Shown here piece by piece: positions 31,972-40,142 of a stretch of 64,000 nt of DNA. The notes below the pieces were generated by a model. That model was not told where the DNA came from, ran no database searches, and saw only the letters and a list, made by a program, of their open reading frames with translations. Made by a program: the position numbers and the translations under genes. This stretch comes from Scandinavium vulneris_A (GTDB lineage Bacteria; Pseudomonadota; Gammaproteobacteria; Enterobacterales; Enterobacteriaceae), in contig JBKGRZ010000001.1 of assembly GCA_046518185.1 (NCBI GenBank), positions 1,178,001 to 1,242,000 of the forward strand, given 5' to 3'. The number at the start of each line of letters is the position of its first letter. The stretch's first letter is position 1.

Positions 31972-33264
31972 TTACAGATACGGCGACCAGGCAGGGAATT
32001 TGACCTGTCCATCAGTTGCCGGAAGACGCGCTTTGAAACGCCCATCTGTAGAAACCAGATTCAGCACAGATCCCATCCCCTGAGAAGAGCTGTAGATAAC
32101 CATTGTGCCGTTAGGTGCCAGACTTGGCGTTTCATCCAGGAACGTTGACGACAGAACCTGCACGCCACCCGCTACCAGATCTTGTTTGGCAATGTGCTGC
32201 TGGCCATTCGCCGAGCTCACCATTACCATGAACTTACCGTCAGTGCTCACATCAGCATCCTGGTTCTGAGAACCTTCCCAGGAAATACGCTGCGGAGTCC
32301 CGCCGTTAACATTAACTTTATATACCTGTGGACGACCAGCCTGGTCAGAGGTAAAGGCCAGATTCTGGCTGTCCGGGAACCAGCTTGGTTCCGTGTTGTT
32401 GCTGCGACCGTTGGTCACCTGGCTGATTTGACCCGAGCCGATATCCATCACGTACAGGTTCAGGCTACCGGTTTTCGACAGGGCGAAGGCCAGTTTAGAA
32501 CCATCCGGAGAGAACGTTGGCGCACCGTTGTGCTGCGGGAACGAAGCAACCTGACGAATCGCACCGTTCGCCAGCGTCTGGATAACCAGCGCGGAACGAC
32601 CGCTTTCGAAGTTAACGTAAGCCAGTTTAGAACCGTCCGGTGACCAGGCAGGCGACATCAGCGGCTGCGGTGAACGGTGAACCACAAACTGGTTGTAACC
32701 ATCGTAGTCAGACACACGCAGCTCATACGGGAACTGACCGCCATTGGTCTGAACCACATACGCGATACGGGTACGGAACGCACCTTTAATACCGGTCAGC
32801 TTCTCGAACACTTCATCACTCGCAGTGTGGCCGGCATAACGCAGCCACTGCTTGTTCACTTTGTAGGAGTTCTGTGCCAGCACGGTACCCGGCGCACCAC
32901 CGGTATCAACCAGCTGATAAGCCACGGTATATGAACCGTCTGGGTTAGGCGTTACCTGGCCGACAACCACGGCGTCAATACCGAGCGCAGACCATGCCGC
33001 CGGTTGAACTTCCTGTGCGCTACCCGGCTGCTGAGGCAGACGAGAACGATCCAGCGGGTTGAATTTACCGCTATTGCGCAGGTCAGCCGCGACAATGCCA
33101 CCGACATCTTCAGGTGCCGCACCCGGACCCGCCCATTTGAACGGCGCAACGCCGATTGGGCGCGCCGAGTCGACCCCTTGGGTGATCTCGATACGTACTT
33201 CTGCGTGCAGCACAGCTGCCCACAGCATCAGAAAACCAAATGCTACTCGTAATGCCTGCTTCAT
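31972..33264 (-). CDS. tolB: Tol-Pal periplasmic propeller protein TolB
   Basis: Periplasmic partner of Pal and TolA. 430 residues; signal peptide ends at Ala21 (VLHA), followed by EVRIEI, the TolA-binding start of the mature protein. N-terminal alpha/beta domain then a six-bladed propeller with SPAWSPDGSKLAYV-type repeats. Two adjacent ATGs; GGGAG is five bases before the second (33264), which gives the E. coli length. Confidence 0.97.
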   Translation of the reverse strand: MKQALRVAFGFLMLWAAVLHAEVRIEITQGVDSARPIGVAPFKWAGPGAAPEDVGGIVAADLRNSGKFNPLDRSRLPQQPGSAQEVQPAAWSALGIDAVVVGQVTPNPDGSYTVAYQLVDTGGAPGTVLAQNSYKVNKQWLRYAGHTASDEVFEKLTGIKGAFRTRIAYVVQTNGGQFPYELRVSDYDGYNQFVVHRSPQPLMSPAWSPDGSKLAYVNFESGRSALVIQTLANGAIRQVASFPQHNGAPTFSPDGSKLAFALSKTGSLNLYVMDIGSGQISQVTNGRSNNTEPSWFPDSQNLAFTSDQAGRPQVYKVNVNGGTPQRISWEGSQNQDADVSTDGKFMVMVSSANGQQHIAKQDLVAGGVQVLSSTFLDETPSLAPNGTMVIYSSSQGMGSVLNLVSTDGRFKARLPATDGQVKFPAWSPYL

Positions 33265-33370
33265 CATATCTCCCTTATCCAGGCGAAAAGCCCACGATAA
33301 TTTAGCAGAATGTTAACAAACTCAAATACACAAAACTACCAAAACCCTGTGACTTGCCTGGTTCATTTCC

Positions 33371-33386
33371 CCCCGTTTATACGGGG
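33371..33386. repeat. Hairpin in the tolA-tolB spacer
   Basis: CCCCGT and ACGGGG arms with a four-base loop, just after the tolA stop in the transcript. A T run precedes but does not follow it on the minus strand, so it may slow RNases or polymerase rather than end transcription. Confidence 0.5.
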
Positions 33387-33395
33387 AAAAATGCG

Positions 33396-34544
33396 TTACG
33401 GTTTGAAGTCCAGCGGCGCGTTCTTGAACACTTCATACACGGCTTCTGACGGCGGTTTCGGGAACCTTGCTTGTCGTGCTGCAGCCAGAGCCGCAGTACA
33501 CAGAGCGGGATCCCCACCTTCAGAGGTGATATTTGCCAGCGTACCATCCGTATTCAGTTTGATGCGCAGCGTACACACTTTACCCGTGTACGAAGAAGCA
33601 TCATAAAAACGACTTTCAATCGCCGCTTTTATCTGTCCGGCATAGTTACTGATATCCGCGCCTGAAGCGCCATTGTTCTTAGTGTTACCGCTTCCGGCGG
33701 CGGCGGCATTATTTCCTTTCGCCCCCCCCCCGGTTTTCGGTGCATTCTTACCTGAGCTGAGGTCACCCAGCAGGTCATCAACACCGGAAGCATCTTTCGC
33801 TTCAGCCGCTTTCTTCGCGGCGGCTGCTTTTGCTGCTTTGGCTGCGGCGGCTTTTTCTGCCGCAGCAGCTTTGTCTGCTGCTGCTTTCTCAGCGGCAGCC
33901 TTCTCGGCAGCTGCGGCTTTCTTCTCAGCGTCCTGCTGAGCTTTCTTCGCTGCTTCGGCTTCGGCTTTCTTCTGTGCGTCAGCAGCGGCTTTTGCGGCCT
34001 CTGCTTCTGCTTTTTTCTGTGCATCCGCAGCCGCTTTCTTCGCCGCTTCAGCAGCGACTTTAGCCTGGCTGTCCGCTTTGGCTTTCGCCAGCGCGGCAGC
34101 TTTTACTGCGGCTTCTTCAGCCTGTTTTTGCTGTTCCTGCGCTTGTTTGGCAGCCTGTTCCGCTTGTTTCTGCGCATCAGCCTGCTTGCTGGCTTCTTCC
34201 TGTGCCTTCAGACGTTCTTTTTCGAGCTGTTTCAGACGCTCCTGCTCGGCGGCCTGCTTTTCACGCATCTCCTCCGCCTGCTGCTGCGCCTGCTTCTCGC
34301 GCTGCTCTTCGGCACGACGCGCGCTGGCCTGCTGATTCTGTTGACGATTATAGTTCTGTACGACCGCACCTGGATCGACCATCACCGCGTCAATAGACGA
34401 GCCACCGCCACCGCCTGCCGAAGCATCTATGTGCTCATCGAACGAACTCCAAATCAGCAGTGCAATCAAAATGATATGCAGAATGACTGAGATGATGATC
34501 GCGCGTTTAAGCTTTTCGTTTTGTTGCTCGGTTGCCTTTGACAC
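33396..34544 (-). CDS. tolA: TolA, energy-transducing Tol protein
   Basis: Spans the periplasm and carries proton-motive force from TolQR to TolB-Pal. 382 residues from a GTG codon, as in E. coli. Membrane anchor at residues 14-34 with the conserved His23; domain II is a long Ala/Lys/Glu-rich helix (about 75-250); domain III (about 290-382) is the globular end that binds TolB, Pal and colicins. It is about 40 residues shorter than E. coli TolA, a difference in the repetitive helix. Codons 272-275 contain ten G residues in a row, a possible slippage site just before domain III. Confidence 0.97.
   Translation of the reverse strand: MSKATEQQNEKLKRAIIISVILHIILIALLIWSSFDEHIDASAGGGGGSSIDAVMVDPGAVVQNYNRQQNQQASARRAEEQREKQAQQQAEEMREKQAAEQERLKQLEKERLKAQEEASKQADAQKQAEQAAKQAQEQQKQAEEAAVKAAALAKAKADSQAKVAAEAAKKAAADAQKKAEAEAAKAAADAQKKAEAEAAKKAQQDAEKKAAAAEKAAAEKAAADKAAAAEKAAAAKAAKAAAAKKAAEAKDASGVDDLLGDLSSGKNAPKTGGGAKGNNAAAAGSGNTKNNGASGADISNYAGQIKAAIESRFYDASSYTGKVCTLRIKLNTDGTLANITSEGGDPALCTAALAAARQARFPKPPSEAVYEVFKNAPLDFKP
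33722..33731 (-). repeat. Ten-base homopolymer (G10 in coding strand) within tolA
   Basis: Ten consecutive C residues on the plus strand encode Gly-Gly-Gly and the first base of Ala in tolA. Such tracts are prone to slipped-strand errors; a one-base change would shift the frame and remove domain III. Confidence 0.95.
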
Positions 34545-34580
34545 TCTCGGTTCCCAAAAACTGTTAGCCTGTTAGCCGGG

Positions 34581-35009
34581 TCAGATTGGCTGGGTCATTA
34601 AGCCCACTGATTTCACACCCGCGCTGTGCAACAGGTTCAGCGCTTTAATGATTTCATCGTACGGCACATCTTTCGCACCACCGATTAAGAAGACCGTCTT
34701 CGGATTCTGCTGCAAATGACGCTGGGCTTCAGCGACGACCTGCTCCGGCGGCAATTGTGGCAGTTTTTCCTGACCCACATTGACGCTATATTGTCCGACA
34801 CCGGAAACTTCCACAATCACTGGCGGATCGTCATTGGTACTGACGGCCTGTGATTCCGTCGCATCAGGAAGATCGACCTCGACGCTCTGGGTAATGATCG
34901 GCGCTGTCGCCATGAAGATCAGCAGCAGCACCAGCAACACATCCAGCAGCGGAACGATGTTGATTTCGGACTTCAGCTCGCGACGCGCGCGTCTACGTGC
35001 TCTGGCCAT
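34581..35009 (-). CDS. tolR: TolR, Tol-Pal proton-channel subunit
   Basis: 142-residue ExbD/TolR family protein: one membrane helix near residues 18-38 containing the conserved proton-path aspartate in PLLDVLLVLL, and a periplasmic domain that can bind peptidoglycan. Works with TolQ to energise TolA. Starts four bases after the tolQ stop. Confidence 0.97.
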   Translation of the reverse strand: MARARRRARRELKSEINIVPLLDVLLVLLLIFMATAPIITQSVEVDLPDATESQAVSTNDDPPVIVEVSGVGQYSVNVGQEKLPQLPPEQVVAEAQRHLQQNPKTVFLIGGAKDVPYDEIIKALNLLHSAGVKSVGLMTQPI

Positions 35010-35012
35010 GGC

Positions 35013-35705
35013 TTACCCCTTGTTGCTTTCGCTGCTGGTAAACGCCTGACGGTGCAGAATCGCGGTGAACTCTTCCATAAAGTTGTCGTAGTTCTGCTCC
35101 AGTTTGTTCACACGCTGGTTCAGGCGGTTATACGCCATGACCGCGGGAATGGCTGCGAACAGACCAATCGCCGTGGCGATCAGCGCTTCTGCGATACCCG
35201 GTGCAACCATTTGCAGCGTCGCCTGCTTAACCGCGCCCAGCGCGATAAAGGCGTGCATGATCCCCCACACCGTACCGAACAGACCGATGTACGGGCTGAT
35301 GGAACCGACGGTGCCAAGGAAGGGAATGTGGTTTTCAAGGTTTTCCAGTTCGCGGTTCATGGAAATGCGCATCGCGCGGGAGGCACCTTCCACAATCGCT
35401 TCCGGCGCGTGGCTGTTCGCCCGATGCAACCGTGCGAACTCTTTAAAGCCGCTATAGAAAATCTGTTCGGAACCGGCCAGGTTGTCGCGACGGCTCTGGC
35501 TTTCCTGGTACAGGCGAGACAGTTCGATCCCAGACCAGAACTTGTCTTCGAAGGCTTCCGCTTCGCGGCCAGCCGTATTGAGGATGCGCGTTCTCTGGAT
35601 GATGATAGCCCAGGAAGCGATTGAAAAACCAATTAAGATGAACATGATAAGTTTAACCAGAAGGCTAGCCTTCAGGAACAAATCAAGGATATTCATTTCA
35701 GTCAC
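35013..35705 (-). CDS. tolQ: TolQ, Tol-Pal motor subunit
   Basis: Inner-membrane stator protein of the MotA/TolQ/ExbB type. 230 residues, three membrane helices, with the conserved GTVWGIMHAF and GLFAAIPAVMAYN segments. Starts at GTG (MTEMNIL), as in E. coli, overlapping the ybgC stop as GTGA. Confidence 0.97.
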   Translation of the reverse strand: MTEMNILDLFLKASLLVKLIMFILIGFSIASWAIIIQRTRILNTAGREAEAFEDKFWSGIELSRLYQESQSRRDNLAGSEQIFYSGFKEFARLHRANSHAPEAIVEGASRAMRISMNRELENLENHIPFLGTVGSISPYIGLFGTVWGIMHAFIALGAVKQATLQMVAPGIAEALIATAIGLFAAIPAVMAYNRLNQRVNKLEQNYDNFMEEFTAILHRQAFTSSESNKG

Positions 35706-36106
35706 TGCTTAAACTCCGCGACAATAGACTTGGGAAGCGCACGAGGCTTCATTATGAGTGGATCAACGCAGACAATCAGCACTTCAGCTTCGTTAAGTAC
35801 CTTGTTTTCTGCATTGACTATCCGCTGCGTGAACACCAGAGAGGTACCCCGCATCGCTGTAATTTCCGTTTGGACTTCGAGCATGTCATCGAGTCTGGCG
35901 GCGGCGAAATACTCCAGCGTCATCTTGCGCACCACGAAGGCTACGCGTTCAGCCAACAGTACCTGTTGACTGAAGTGATGGTGGCGCAACATCTCTGTGC
36001 GTGCTCTTTCATAGAAAGCGACATAGCTGGCGTGGTAGACCACACCCCCGGCGTCTGTGTCTTCGTAATAGACACGAACCGGCCATCGAAATATATACTT
36101 ACTCAT
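35702..36106 (-). CDS. ybgC: YbgC acyl-CoA thioesterase
   Basis: 134-residue hotdog-fold thioesterase, first gene of the tol-pal operon. The active-site segment YEDTDAGGVVYHASY includes the catalytic aspartate and histidine. It acts on acyl-CoA or acyl-ACP and is linked to phospholipid metabolism at the inner membrane. The N terminus (MSKYIF) differs from E. coli (MNTTLF) but length is the same. Confidence 0.96.
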   Translation of the reverse strand: MSKYIFRWPVRVYYEDTDAGGVVYHASYVAFYERARTEMLRHHHFSQQVLLAERVAFVVRKMTLEYFAAARLDDMLEVQTEITAMRGTSLVFTQRIVNAENKVLNEAEVLIVCVDPLIMKPRALPKSIVAEFKQ

Positions 36107-36320
36107 TCAGGCTGCCTCTTTGTTGGCTACGACGCATCATGAACGGTTTTGTATACAGCGTTGTATTCACTTTACATCCCGGTAATGCAAAAGATATGTG
36201 GGGCTTTCAAACTTCGCTACTATACGCGCGGGAATGCTGGTTTGGAATGGGGGAAAGTAAACGGAGAGTAAATTTTTATGGGCTCGAACAAGCCCATAGC
36301 GATTAACGGATGTTTCTGAA

Positions 36321-36614
36321 TCAGGCGTAAAAGAAAAACAGTCCGGCGAGGAGTACAAGGTCAGCAATCAGCGGGCAGAAAATCCCCTGCCAGTGAATCG
36401 CCTTCGGGCGGAAACCCACGCCATGAATGACGCCAGCACAAACGGCCCACATGATGAGAAAGCCGTGCCAGATTTCCAGCGAACTGGTTTTCGCCGCAAA
36501 GCGCGACGGGTCCCAGAAGATACAGCCTGCCAACACTAATGCCATCAGCAACGAAAGGGCCCTTAACGGGCCCTTATCCATTACCGCATATAACATTGCG
36601 ATAATTTTAGTCAT
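36321..36614 (-). CDS. ybgE: YbgE, cyd operon membrane protein
   Basis: 97-residue protein with three hydrophobic segments, last gene of cydABX-ybgE. Function not settled; it is regularly associated with cytochrome bd. Its ATG overlaps the cydX stop as TAATG. Between it and ybgC are about 210 bases with a hairpin (ATGGGCT/AGCCCAT, 36278-36297) and the tol operon promoter. Confidence 0.94.
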   Translation of the reverse strand: MTKIIAMLYAVMDKGPLRALSLLMALVLAGCIFWDPSRFAAKTSSLEIWHGFLIMWAVCAGVIHGVGFRPKAIHWQGIFCPLIADLVLLAGLFFFYA

Positions 36615-36721
36615 TAATGATCTTCTTGTTTTCCAGACTCAATGTGCTCGAGCGCCAGGGCGGTGATCACGCCAAATGCACAAGCCAGAAGCGTCCCCAG
36701 AATCCATGCGAAGTACCACAT
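36614..36721 (-). CDS. cydX: CydX, small subunit of cytochrome bd-I
   Basis: A 35-residue single-helix protein, MWYFAWILGTLLACAFGVI and then a short charged tail (EHIESGKQEDH). It stabilises the heme-containing CydAB oxidase. It is too short for most gene finders. The start is 14 bases after cydB; its stop overlaps ybgE. Confidence 0.95.
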   Translation of the reverse strand: MWYFAWILGTLLACAFGVITALALEHIESGKQEDH

Positions 36722-36735
36722 ATGTTGCTCCTTAC

Positions 36736-37875
36736 TTAGTACAGAGAATGGGTGTTGCGTTCAATGTCGTCTTTCGTGATACGACCGAACATTTTCCAGT
36801 AACACCATGCGGTGTAGAGCAGGATAATCGGTACGAACACCATCGCCGCGTAGGTCATAACGTTCAGCGTAAGCTGGCTGGACGTCGCATCCCACATGGT
36901 CAGACTGGCTTTCAACATCGTGCTGGACGGCATAATGAACGGGAACATCGCCACGCCAGCGGTCAGGATGATGCAGGCCAGCGTCAGCGAGGAGAAGATA
37001 AACGCCCACGCGCCTTTGTCCATACGAGACATCACGATAGTCAGCAGCGGCAGTACCACGCCAAGTGCCGGAATCGCCCACAGGATTGGCATGTTGTTAA
37101 AGTTCACCAGCCAGGCCCCGGCTTCACGCGCCACTTCTTTGGTCAGCGGGTTAGACGCAGCGGTATGGTCAAGGGTGGACGTCACCACATAACCATCAAT
37201 ACCGTACAGTACCCAAACACCAGCCAGTGCGAAGCACACCAGCGTCACCAGTGCCGCAATCTGCGAGGTGGTACGGGTGCGCAGATGCAGCTCGCCCACG
37301 GTACGCATTTGCAGGTAGGTCGCGCCCTGAGTGAGGATCATCGCCACGCTGACAATACCGGCCAGCAGACCAAACGGATTCAGCAGCTGGAAGAAGTTCC
37401 CGGTGTAGTACAGACGCATGTATTCATCGAGGTGGAACGGTACACCCTGCAGCAGGTTGCCGAAGGCGACGCCAATCACCAGCGGCGGCACGAAGCTACC
37501 GATGAAGATGCCCCAGTCCCACAGGTTACGCCAGCGGGTGTCTTCAATCTTGGAACGGTAATCAAAACCGACCGGACGGAAGAACAAGGATGCCAGCACG
37601 AGGATCATCGCCACATAGAAGCCGGAGAAGGCAGCTGCGTAGACCATCGGCCAAGCCGCGAACAGCGCGCCGCCTGCGGTGATCAGCCACACCTGGTTAC
37701 CGTCCCAGTGCGGGGCGATCGAGTTGATCATGATTCGACGCTCGGTGTCAGTGCGACCGAGGATACGGGTGAGCATGCCCACCCCCATGTCGAAGCCATC
37801 GGCGACTGCAAAACCGATCAGCAGAATGCCAACCAGCAGCCACCAGATAAAACGCAATACTTCATAATCGAACAT
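36736..37875 (-). CDS. cydB: Cytochrome bd-I ubiquinol oxidase subunit II CydB
   Basis: 379-residue membrane subunit with about nine helices (starts MFDYEVLRFIWW). Pairs with CydA to form the high-affinity terminal oxidase used at low oxygen. Length equals E. coli CydB. Starts 15 bases after cydA. Confidence 0.97.
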   Translation of the reverse strand: MFDYEVLRFIWWLLVGILLIGFAVADGFDMGVGMLTRILGRTDTERRIMINSIAPHWDGNQVWLITAGGALFAAWPMVYAAAFSGFYVAMILVLASLFFRPVGFDYRSKIEDTRWRNLWDWGIFIGSFVPPLVIGVAFGNLLQGVPFHLDEYMRLYYTGNFFQLLNPFGLLAGIVSVAMILTQGATYLQMRTVGELHLRTRTTSQIAALVTLVCFALAGVWVLYGIDGYVVTSTLDHTAASNPLTKEVAREAGAWLVNFNNMPILWAIPALGVVLPLLTIVMSRMDKGAWAFIFSSLTLACIILTAGVAMFPFIMPSSTMLKASLTMWDATSSQLTLNVMTYAAMVFVPIILLYTAWCYWKMFGRITKDDIERNTHSLY

Positions 37876-37890
37876 TTGACGACTCCTGTC

Positions 37891-39459
37891 TTAGCGTGCC
37901 GGCTGAGTAGACGCTGGGGTCTGCTCATAGTGGTAACGACCGGTTTTCAGGCTGCTGGGTCCCAGACGGGCAAACTTGAACATCAGGAACAGTTCAGCAA
38001 TCAGGAACAGGGTGTACAGACCACAGATCAGGAACATGGAGAACAGCAGATCACCTGTTGTCAGGGATGAGTTCGCCACTGCCGTCGGCAGCACCTCACC
38101 AATCGCCCATGGCTGACGACCGTACTCTGCAACAAACCAGCCGGACTCGATAGCAATCCACGGTAATGGGATCCCGTACAGCGCGGTGCGCAGCAGCCAT
38201 TTTTTCTCACCGATACGGTTACGAATCACTGTCCAGAAGGACGCGGCGATAATCAGCAGCATGATGATGCCGCAGCCAACCATGATACGGAATGCGAAGT
38301 ACAGCGGCGCGACGCGAGGAATCGAGTCTTTGGTCGCCTGCTGAATCTGTGCTTCCGTCGCATCGGAGACGTTCGGCGTATAGCGTTTCAACAACAGACC
38401 GTAACCGAGGTCTTTTTTCACGTGGTTGAATTGATCGCGAACGGACTGATCGGCAGAACCAGAACGCAGCTGCTCCAGCAGAGAGTACGCTTTCATCCCG
38501 TTACGGATACGCTCTTCATGCTGCACCATCAGGTCTTTCAGGCCAGTGACCTGCTTATCGACTGAACGGGTGGCAATGATGCCGAGCGCGTAAGGAATCT
38601 GAATAGCGAAGTGGTTTTCTTGCTTATCCTGATCAGGAATACCAAACAGGGTAAACGACGCCGGTGCCGGCTGCGTTTCCCACTCGGCTTCAATCGCCGC
38701 CAGTTTGGTTTTCTGCACGTCACCCATTTCGTAACCGGATTCATCACCCAGCACGATAACGGAGAGGATAGCCGCCATACCAAAGCTTGCTGCAATGGCG
38801 AAGGAGCGTTTCGCAAACGCGAAGTCACGGCCGCGCAGCATATAGTAGGAGCTGATACCCAGAATGAACATCGCGCCACACACGTAGCCAGACGCCACGG
38901 TATGCACGAATTTCACCTGAGCAACAGGGTTGAGGACGAGCTCGGAGAAGCTCACCATCTCCATGCGCATGGTTTCGAAGTTGAAGTCAGACGCGACCGG
39001 GTTTTGCATCCAGCCGTTCGCCACCAGGATCCACAGCGCGGACATGTTGGAACCCAACGCCACGAGCCAGGTTACGGCCATATGCTGGACTTTGCCCAGG
39101 CGGTCCCAACCGAAGAAGAACAGACCTACAAAGGTGGATTCGAGGAAGAAGGCCATCAGACCTTCAATGGCCAGTGGCGCACCGAAGATATCGCCCACGT
39201 AGTGGGAATAGTAAGACCAGTTTGTCCCGAACTGGAACTCCATGGTCAGGCCGGTTGCGACCCCCAGAGCGAAGTTGATACCAAACAACTTGCCCCAGAA
39301 CTTGGTCATATCTTTATAAATCTGTTTGCCGGAAAGGACGTAAACCGTTTCCATGATGGCCAGCAGGAACGCCATACCGAGCGTCAGTGGCACAAAAAGG
39401 AAGTGGTACATCGCGGTCAAGGCAAACTGTAAGCGCGACAGTTCGACTATATCTAACAT
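37891..39459 (-). CDS. cydA: Cytochrome bd-I ubiquinol oxidase subunit I CydA
   Basis: Quinol-oxidising, heme-binding subunit. 522 residues from the second of two adjacent ATGs; AGGAG is five bases before it. His19 (MYHF) is the heme b595 ligand position, and the periplasmic Q-loop (LLLKRYTP) is present in its long form. First gene of cydABX-ybgE, preceded by a long regulatory region with an FNR box. Confidence 0.97.
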   Translation of the reverse strand: MLDIVELSRLQFALTAMYHFLFVPLTLGMAFLLAIMETVYVLSGKQIYKDMTKFWGKLFGINFALGVATGLTMEFQFGTNWSYYSHYVGDIFGAPLAIEGLMAFFLESTFVGLFFFGWDRLGKVQHMAVTWLVALGSNMSALWILVANGWMQNPVASDFNFETMRMEMVSFSELVLNPVAQVKFVHTVASGYVCGAMFILGISSYYMLRGRDFAFAKRSFAIAASFGMAAILSVIVLGDESGYEMGDVQKTKLAAIEAEWETQPAPASFTLFGIPDQDKQENHFAIQIPYALGIIATRSVDKQVTGLKDLMVQHEERIRNGMKAYSLLEQLRSGSADQSVRDQFNHVKKDLGYGLLLKRYTPNVSDATEAQIQQATKDSIPRVAPLYFAFRIMVGCGIIMLLIIAASFWTVIRNRIGEKKWLLRTALYGIPLPWIAIESGWFVAEYGRQPWAIGEVLPTAVANSSLTTGDLLFSMFLICGLYTLFLIAELFLMFKFARLGPSSLKTGRYHYEQTPASTQPAR

Positions 39460-40098
39460 CATGACTCCTTGCTCATCGCATGAAGACTCCGAGAGTGGAT
39501 CCCGTTAGAAAGGATTCACACGCATGCCCCAATACAAATTTATTTGCTTCCCGCTACGTTATCGTTGCCACTTGGTAGAAACGATGATGAGCAAAGGTTA
39601 CAAATACGTTAATAAAAAACCCAAATTGATCCCTTGAATATATTACGCCGTAAAACCCTTACAATAAACAGGTTTTTCTTGAACCCGTTTTACGTTTTTC
39701 GACGCTGATCAATATATAGCTAAGATGCCACATTTCGACCACTTTGATCCGCGACAATTTACCGCTTTCTGGTGCTTTTTTCCAAGGATTACATATTGAT
39801 TTAAATCAATTTTACAAAGACGTGTTAATTGTGTATGCATTTAATGGCGCATAGTGAAATCAATGTTAAAAACATGTTTTTATCATGGCATTGATAGTTA
39901 TCAAATAAGGCGGTATTAGAATGCTTCTGCATTCATTTTTAACCCTTAAGCGGGCCGGAAGGAAAAAGAGAGGCCACGGGTACGCCACGGCGGGAGTTGC
40001 TCATCTTTTTGCACTGCAAGTATAGCCTCTTTTTATTACATTTCATTCACCCTAATGGATTTTAAAATTAACACCGCCGATTGATTACCTGTGGAAAC
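39460..40098 (-). promoter_or_regulatory. Long regulatory region upstream of cydA
   Basis: About 640 bases without a credible gene. It is AT-rich and holds the cydA promoter(s). A perfect FNR box is at 39796-39809; TTAATTGTG and similar ArcA-like half sites follow near 39825-39845. In E. coli this operon has several promoters controlled by ArcA and FNR. An inverted AGAGGC/GCCTCT pair followed by T residues (about 39971-40036) suggests a second hairpin of unknown role. Confidence 0.7.
39796..39809. promoter_or_regulatory. FNR box upstream of cydA
   Basis: TTGAT-TTAA-ATCAA is an exact match to the FNR consensus. It lies 337 bases before cydA. FNR represses cyd under strict anaerobiosis in E. 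coli. Confidence 0.75.
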
Positions 40099-40121
40099 AA
40101 AAAAGCCACGCATTGCGTGGC
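40099..40121 (-). terminator. Terminator after mngB
   Basis: GCCACGC and GCGTGGC arms, loop ATT, followed on the minus strand by six T residues. Separates mngAB from the cyd region. Confidence 0.93.
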
Positions 40122-40142
40122 CATGAATCGTTTGCTGCGTTG

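Noticed and set aside
36676..38070. 464-codon open frame antisense to cydB/cydA
   Set aside because: Translation is rich in His, Gln and Arg with no domain, opposite to strongly conserved cyd genes.
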